This document shows positions 58,738 to 64,000 of a stretch of 64,000 nucleotides of DNA, one piece after another. How positions within the stretch are numbered: the first letter of the stretch is position 1; every line of letters starts with the position of its first letter. The notes under the pieces are model-generated. The model was not told the origin of the DNA and searched no databases. It worked only from the letters and a program-made list of their open reading frames with translations. The stretch is from Paguma larvata (Eukaryota; Chordata; Mammalia; Carnivora; Viverridae), in NCBI GenBank assembly GCA_030068075.1, contig CM057825.1, positions 81,421,123 through 81,485,122 of the forward strand. The letters run 5' to 3'. Made by a program: the position numbers and the translations under genes.

Positions 58738-59275
58738 ACTTTTTTTTTTTCTTTGTTTGTATTGTATTGTATTGTCAGGTTGGCTAACATACAGTGTATA
58801 TGGTGTGCTCTTGGTTTTGGGGGTAGATTCATTGTTGTTTACATATAACACCCAATATTCGTCCCAACAAGTGCCCTCCTCAATGTCCATCACCCATTTT
58901 CCCCTCTACTCCACTTCATCCCCCATGAACCCTCAGTTCTCTGTCTAAGAGTCTTTTATGGTTTGCCTCCCTCCCTCTCTGTTTGTAAGTATTTTTTTTC
59001 CGCCTTCCCTTCCCCCATGGTCTTTTGTTAAGTTTCTAAAGATCCACATATGAGTGAAAACATATGATATCTGTCTTTCTCTAACTGACTTATTTCACTC
59101 AGCATAATACCCTCCAGTTCCATCCATGTTGTGACAAATGGCAGGATTTCATTCTTCTCACTGCCAAGTAGTATTCCATTGTATATATAAACCACATCTT
59201 CTTTATCCATTCATCAGTTGATGGACATTTAGGCTTTTTCCATAATTTGGCAATTGTTGGAAGTGCTGCTATAAA
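58738..59275 (-). mobile_element. L1 3' end fragment, antisense, close relative of the full-length L1
   Basis: T/(TTGTA)n tail at 58740-58776, antisense 3' UTR (catataacacccaatattcg, gtgccctcctcaatgtcc, ccatgaaccctcagttctc) and late ORF2 to about 59275. A minus-strand frame at 59028-59210 preserves the ORF2 C terminus and ends in TAA right after residues SLET, at a position the intact L1 reads through. 5'-truncated. Confidence 0.92.
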
Positions 59276-59967
59276 GGTACGTTTTTTCAATCGTATACAT
59301 ATGAAAGGCCAGTGCCAGAATTTCTGCAAGGTATACATAAAAGATTAAAACATAACTGCATTCAAGAAATTTATAAGTTAGAACAGGGTTTGGTAAACAA
59401 TGGAAACTCTCTGGCTGCCTGTTTTTGTAAATAACATTTTTCTGACATGCATGCATGCCTCTATTTATGTATTGTCTATGCTGCTTTTGTGCAACAGTAG
59501 AGTTGAGTACTAAGCTAAGCTGTTTGGTTTGCAAAGCCTAATACATTTACCATCTGTACCGTTAAGAAAAAAACATTTCTGACCCATGGCTTAGGCTAAG
59601 TATTACGACTATATTCACAGAAGAAATATGAAATATGAATGCTGGCACACAAAAAAGAGAAATATTTTACAGGTAAAGGGGAATATGATCATTTTTGGCT
59701 GTAATATTGAGGAAAAACTGCATGAGTAAGAAAAACTTGACATACGTGATCAAACGGAGCAGTATTTTTAGAAAGCAGTGGATTTGAAGGTGAAAAGTTT
59801 GAGAGTGGGAAAAATAGAGAGAAGACATCTTAGGAGGTAAGAAGAGAACAAAGAGTGGAGGTGAGAGTTAGGGAGGGGATTGGGATGTTATAATGACTTT
59901 GAGAACCAAGACAGAAGAGAGCTGTAAAGCAGGATGGTCCACAGCGCAGGCTGATACAGAAAGGCTT
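59276..59967. other. Unrecognised sequence
   Basis: No gene or RNA gene. Purine-rich text at 59760-59960 resembles old repeat sequence but is not nameable. Confidence 0.4.
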
Positions 59968-60458
59968 TGTGTTAGTTCCTGAGACTGCTGTAACAAAGTA
60001 CCACTGACTAGGTGGCTTAAAACAACAGAAATTCCTTTTATTTTTTTCACAAATTGGGAAGCTAGAAGCCTGAAGTCAAGTCTTTGGCAGGGCCATATTC
60101 TTTTTGAATGCCTTGACTAAAAACCTACTAGCCTAGCTACACATTTCTCTAGGGAAGAATTGTTTCTTTTTCCTTCTATCTTGTGGGGTTCCCAGCAATC
60201 CTTGCATTCCTTGGCTTATGGAGGTATCACTCCAGGTACATGACCATCTTCTCCCTGTGTGTCTTCATATCCTCTTCCTTCTGTTCATGTCTTTGTCCAT
60301 CCAAATTTCTCCTTTTTAGAGGATTAAGGCTCTAAAGGCTTATTGTAATTGATTACCTCTGTAAAGATTTTCTTTCCAAATATAGTCACATTTTGAAGTC
60401 CTGGAGGTTAGAATTTCAACATGTGTTTTTAGGGAGGTCACCGTTTAACCCAAAATAG
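59968..60458 (-). mobile_element. MLT1-type ERVL-MaLR LTR, antisense
   Basis: tgtgttagttcctgagactgc, taacaaagtaccactgactag, gtggcttaaaacaacagaa, ggcttatggaggtatcac, ccctgtgtgtcttcatatcc, gattttctttccaaatatagtcacattttg and taacccaaaata: near-complete antisense MLT1 LTR. No coding sequence. Confidence 0.85.
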
Positions 60459-63125
60459 ATACAGACCAGAAAAATGGGATGGACCAGGAGATGCAGAAAT
60501 TAAATTGTCATTAATGAACTTTGAAGAACTAATTTAAGTTAGATTGGTGAGTTTAAGAAACAATGAGTATATGGTTTGGCTTAAGGGAAATTAGAAGCTG
60601 TTAAGGTAGAATAATTTGTGAAGACTTCAAAATGACGACTGGAAAGATAAAGAGGAGAGTAGCTTGAGGAAAGCCTAGAGCCAGCATTCATTTTAGGAGA
60701 GTCAATATGCTAACAAAGAAGAAACTGAAGAAGCATAAGGGAATAAAACAACTAACAGAGCAAGTCTTAGATTTAAGTAAGAATTAAAATGGGAAGTAAC
60801 CAAAATGATGGTGAAGGAAGGAATGTTGGCCAGAAGGAAGGGTATAGTTTCCCTCAAAGACTGGAAGAAAGAGATGTCCCCAAAAGTTGCAGAGATATTT
60901 CATGTTGGATTCAGAATTTCTTGGGGGAGTTGAATATGATATCATACCTTTATAGTAAAACAATGAGGATTGTGTAGAGGACTTCAAACTAGTGAAAAAG
61001 TCTGGATTGTCCATCCTTATAAATTTGCTTTCATACCAACAATATAAGAATAAAATAGATATATATACACCGTTCAGGAGAGAGCACCAAGTTGAGACTA
61101 GGGAGCTTGGATTTGTACTGAGTATCGGTAGTATATTTGCATGATTTTCCCACTAATACTAAGCAGCCCCAGAGATTGAACATAGAATATAGACTGTAGG
61201 GGTTATTGAAACCTGGGGATTGGCAAGTATTTGAAATAGTAGCAATTCTTCAGTAGAAGTGAGTGCACAATACTATTTTTGGCATTGAGTGCACAATAAT
61301 ATTTTTGGCATTGATGGCAGAGTTTGTGAAAAAGGCATAGGAAATCATAAAAGATATGATGAGCTTGGAGACTAGAAAACAGGAAACATCTAGAATTTGT
61401 GATGAGAAACACGCTCAGATTTAGGAGCACTGACTGGGTGAAGAGAGAAGGAGATTTTAGAATTTAGAGTCTTAGAACAAAATGTTGCATACTGCTGAGG
61501 AGAAATGTGAGCTAGGCTGGTAGGTTTTTGTAGTCAAGACATTTTTACAAAAACCAGTTATAAAAAACAAACCAACCATCTTGATCTGAATAGAGAACAC
61601 ATCAGAATAGATTGAATGAACAAATATCTAGACGCCAAACTCATTTTATAGTTTAGTTAATGTGAGAATATGAATAAAGTGATAAAATTATTTTTTTTTC
61701 AGGAAGAGATCATTTTTATATGACTGGCATAACTAATGGCAGAAGATTTGAAATCACTGGAAATGTACATGCATATTAATGTACGACTAATTTTTCCACT
61801 TTGCAAAGCTGGGTGGAGGAATTATTACAGAATGTTTAATTGTTAATGGGAAATTGTGTGGGTAGCTTGTTATAGTGCTTGGCAAATCTTAATGAATAAA
61901 TTCTTCAGATTAGTGGACTTTGATGTTATGAAGAATATTAAGTTGGAAGTCATCTTTACATCACATTTCATACCATAAACTAAGAAGCACTGTCTAGAGA
62001 GGATGCCTTGTCCTTGACCTTTCATACATGAGTTGCATAACCTTCTTTACATGGCAGATTGGTCAGACTGAACTCAAAGCAACTGCACACAGGAAATTCC
62101 TTTCTTTTTCTCCTCATCAGACGTTTAAACAAGATCTATTAAATCTCCCCTGCCCGTATTTAGATGGCATCTCAAACAGATCCCATGGCTTTCCTATCTC
62201 TTTTGACTATAAAAATAATTCCATGCGTAGTTATTAAAATGTTCAGTTGAGTTTAAATTAAAATTTCAATTTCACATCCAATTAAAACTTTTTCCCTCAT
62301 TAGTTTAGGCATGATCTGTGTCTAATTTAAAAAAAAAAAAAAACACGCACACACCAGTGAGCCAGATGGTGGGGAGGGGGTGGCCTATTCTTGCATCATT
62401 TTTTTCTCTCTATTCTTCCTGTTCTACCTCTATCTTTTCTCCTCCTATGGTTGGGGCAGGAGGTGTGGAGGAAAGATTAGAGAAAGAGGTGCAAATGGCT
62501 TGTACCTCACGGGTGCTGTCTGTGGTTTTCTGTCGGTTGACCTTTTCTGTCTTTAATCATCCCAATTATGGCAGATATTTGACAACTGGGATAAGTGTGC
62601 AGGATTTGCAGAGACTCTGCCGGAGTCTTCCTGCACTCCTGGTGATGTACGGCCATGCTTTCTTCCCTGACTGAGCTTTGTCTTTGACAGAGCTTATTAA
62701 AGTGCTTTACTTGCATGGCCCACTAGAAACTCACACATCTTTGTCTCACCAAACTGTGTAAGACAGTTTACCTAACTTCTGACTCCTCCTTTCTCATACT
62801 GCCCAGTGCAGGCACTCCTGATCAGCTGCTTTTAGGCTTTTCAGTATGAATAGTAGGTATCCTTCTCTATGTTGTTTGCTGCTGAAGTGGAGTTTTCTCT
62901 TGGGTCTCTCACCTTACCTCATCTAAATGACAAGAGCATAGTGGGCTCTAACAAGCTTCTTGCTGGGAAATGAGAGAACTTTCCTTACTTATGAGCACCC
63001 TAATCCTAATAAGTAGTTCTCCTGAGGTATCCATCACTTGGCTTCAATGAGGACAGAACAGTGTGCATCCCCTTCTCCCAGGATGAGGGGAAAGAGTTTA
63101 AGGCATTCTGTCTGTCTAGGGATTT
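60459..63125. other. Unrecognised sequence with a short tandem duplication
   Basis: No gene, RNA gene or nameable repeat. A 26-bp tandem duplication lies at 61261-61312 (gagtgcacaatactattttt and gagtgcacaataatattttt). An A run occurs at 62327-62343. The open frame at 62318-62674 begins in low complexity and has no domain I recognise. Confidence 0.45.
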
Positions 63126-63129
63126 CCTT

Positions 63130-63360
63130 CGAAAAATTTTTTTAATGTTTATTTATTTATTTTGGGGAGAGAGAGAGAGAGAGAGTGCTAGAGTCGGGGA
63201 GGCGGGGGAGAGAGAGAGAGGGAGAGAGAGAATCCCAAGCTGGTCCTGCACTGTCAGTGCAGAGTCCAGTGTGGGGCACCATCTCATGAACTGTGAGATC
63301 ATGACCTGAGCCAAAATCAAGAGGTGGCCCGCTTAACAGACTAAGCCACCCAGGCGCTCC
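63130..63360 (-). mobile_element. Carnivore tRNA-SINE, antisense
   Basis: T-rich tail, expanded (GA)n at 63168-63186 and 63208-63230, cactgtcagtgcagagtccag, gagatcatgacctgagcc, head ending 63360. Confidence 0.92.
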
Positions 63361-63777
63361 TAAATGTCAAGTCTTCCCTTATATTGACTTTTCGGGGTCA
63401 TAACACCCTGACTGGTTTTGATCCATTTTGGTCAGCATTGCACAGGTGGTTTTATTACTATTCTTTAGAACATTGGATATATCATATGTTGCTCTTAGCT
63501 TTGGGAGTTTAACTGAAATTCTGAGACTTCAGAGGCAGTCTCAATTTTGTTTACAGATTAATTCTGAATGATTTTTGTGTGAAACCTACAACTGAACTTA
63601 CACATGGAGAATTGTAACCTATAGCAAATAATGCAAAAAGGAGAATGTCTAAAGTTTCTTATCACTTTCTCCTAGAATTATTCATGAGGATGAGAACAAC
63701 TCACAACATTTACATTTAAAAAAAATTAGTAATTGGCTAGAGATGAAGATTCCTATGGTTAGTACTACTACTTTTTT
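63361..63777. other. Unrecognised sequence between two SINEs
   Basis: No gene or nameable repeat seen. Confidence 0.5.
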
Positions 63778-63986
63778 TTAAAAATTAATGTTTATTCATT
63801 TTTGAGAGAGAGACAGACAGACAGAGTGTGAGCAGGGGAGGGGCAGAGAGAGAGGGAGACATAGAATCTGAAGCAGACTCCAGGCTCTGAGCTGTCAGCA
63901 CAGAGCCCGATGCAGGGTTCATGCTCCTGAACCATGAGATGATGACCGGAGCTGATTATTAACCAACTGATCCACCCATGCACCCC
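63778..63986 (-). mobile_element. Carnivore tRNA-SINE, antisense
   Basis: T-rich tail, (GACA)n at 63810-63822, gagctgtcagcacagagcccg, head ending 63986. Flanks tactacttttt (near 63766) and tactactttt (63987-63996) are the target-site duplication. Confidence 0.93.
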
Positions 63987-64000
63987 TACTACTTTTAATT

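Overview
The window is mammalian nuclear DNA from a carnivore, most likely a cat (Felidae). The evidence is about 27 copies of a tRNA-derived SINE with the felid-type head (ggggcacctgggtggctcag), a CT-rich body and an AATAAA-containing A tail. The dog SINE head is clearly different. The species call is inference from these repeats. I found no host protein-coding exon, processed pseudogene or structural RNA gene. The window reads as intergenic or deep intronic DNA made of layered transposable elements of different ages.

The centrepiece is a full-length LINE-1 (L1) at 29858-36528 on the plus strand. It has a 1.65 kb 5' UTR with a CpG-rich, duplicated promoter region, an intact ORF1 (297 aa), an intact ORF2 (1324 aa, all endonuclease and reverse transcriptase signature residues present), a 3' UTR with AATAAA, an A tail, and identical 10-bp target-site duplications. 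It landed inside, and in the same orientation as, a much older L1 3' fragment whose two halves lie at 29400-29857 and 36529-36880. ORF1 and ORF2 touch through an ATGA overlap. ORF2 reads through the stop used by older L1 copies in this same window. ORF1 carries two substitutions in the conserved YPA(K/R)LS motif of its C-terminal domain.

Layout. 0-22 kb is mostly unrecognised AT-rich sequence with MER5A, Tigger1, MIR, SINE and antisense L1 3' fragments. 22.6-25.9 kb is an old plus-strand L1/HAL1-like element broken up by two MaLR LTRs and four SINEs. 26-29 kb is mostly unrecognised. 29.4-36.9 kb is the L1-in-L1 nest. 37-39 kb holds a long Z-DNA-type repeat. 39.4-41.0 kb is an antisense L1/HAL1-like element split by an MLT1B-like LTR, itself hit by a SINE. 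41.6-43.8 kb is an antisense L1. 48.5-53.6 kb holds two old plus-strand L1 fragments with SINEs inserted. 53.7-54.6 kb is a MIR cluster. 57-60.5 kb holds MaLR LTRs, SINEs and an antisense L1 end. The remainder has SINEs and unrecognised sequence.

The only genes that work together are the two L1 ORFs. ORF1p is the RNA-binding chaperone and ORF2p the endonuclease/reverse transcriptase. Such proteins also mobilise SINEs in trans, consistent with the similar A tails and target-site duplications on many SINEs here. Family names come from recalled consensus patterns, not a database search; boundaries of old repeats are approximate.
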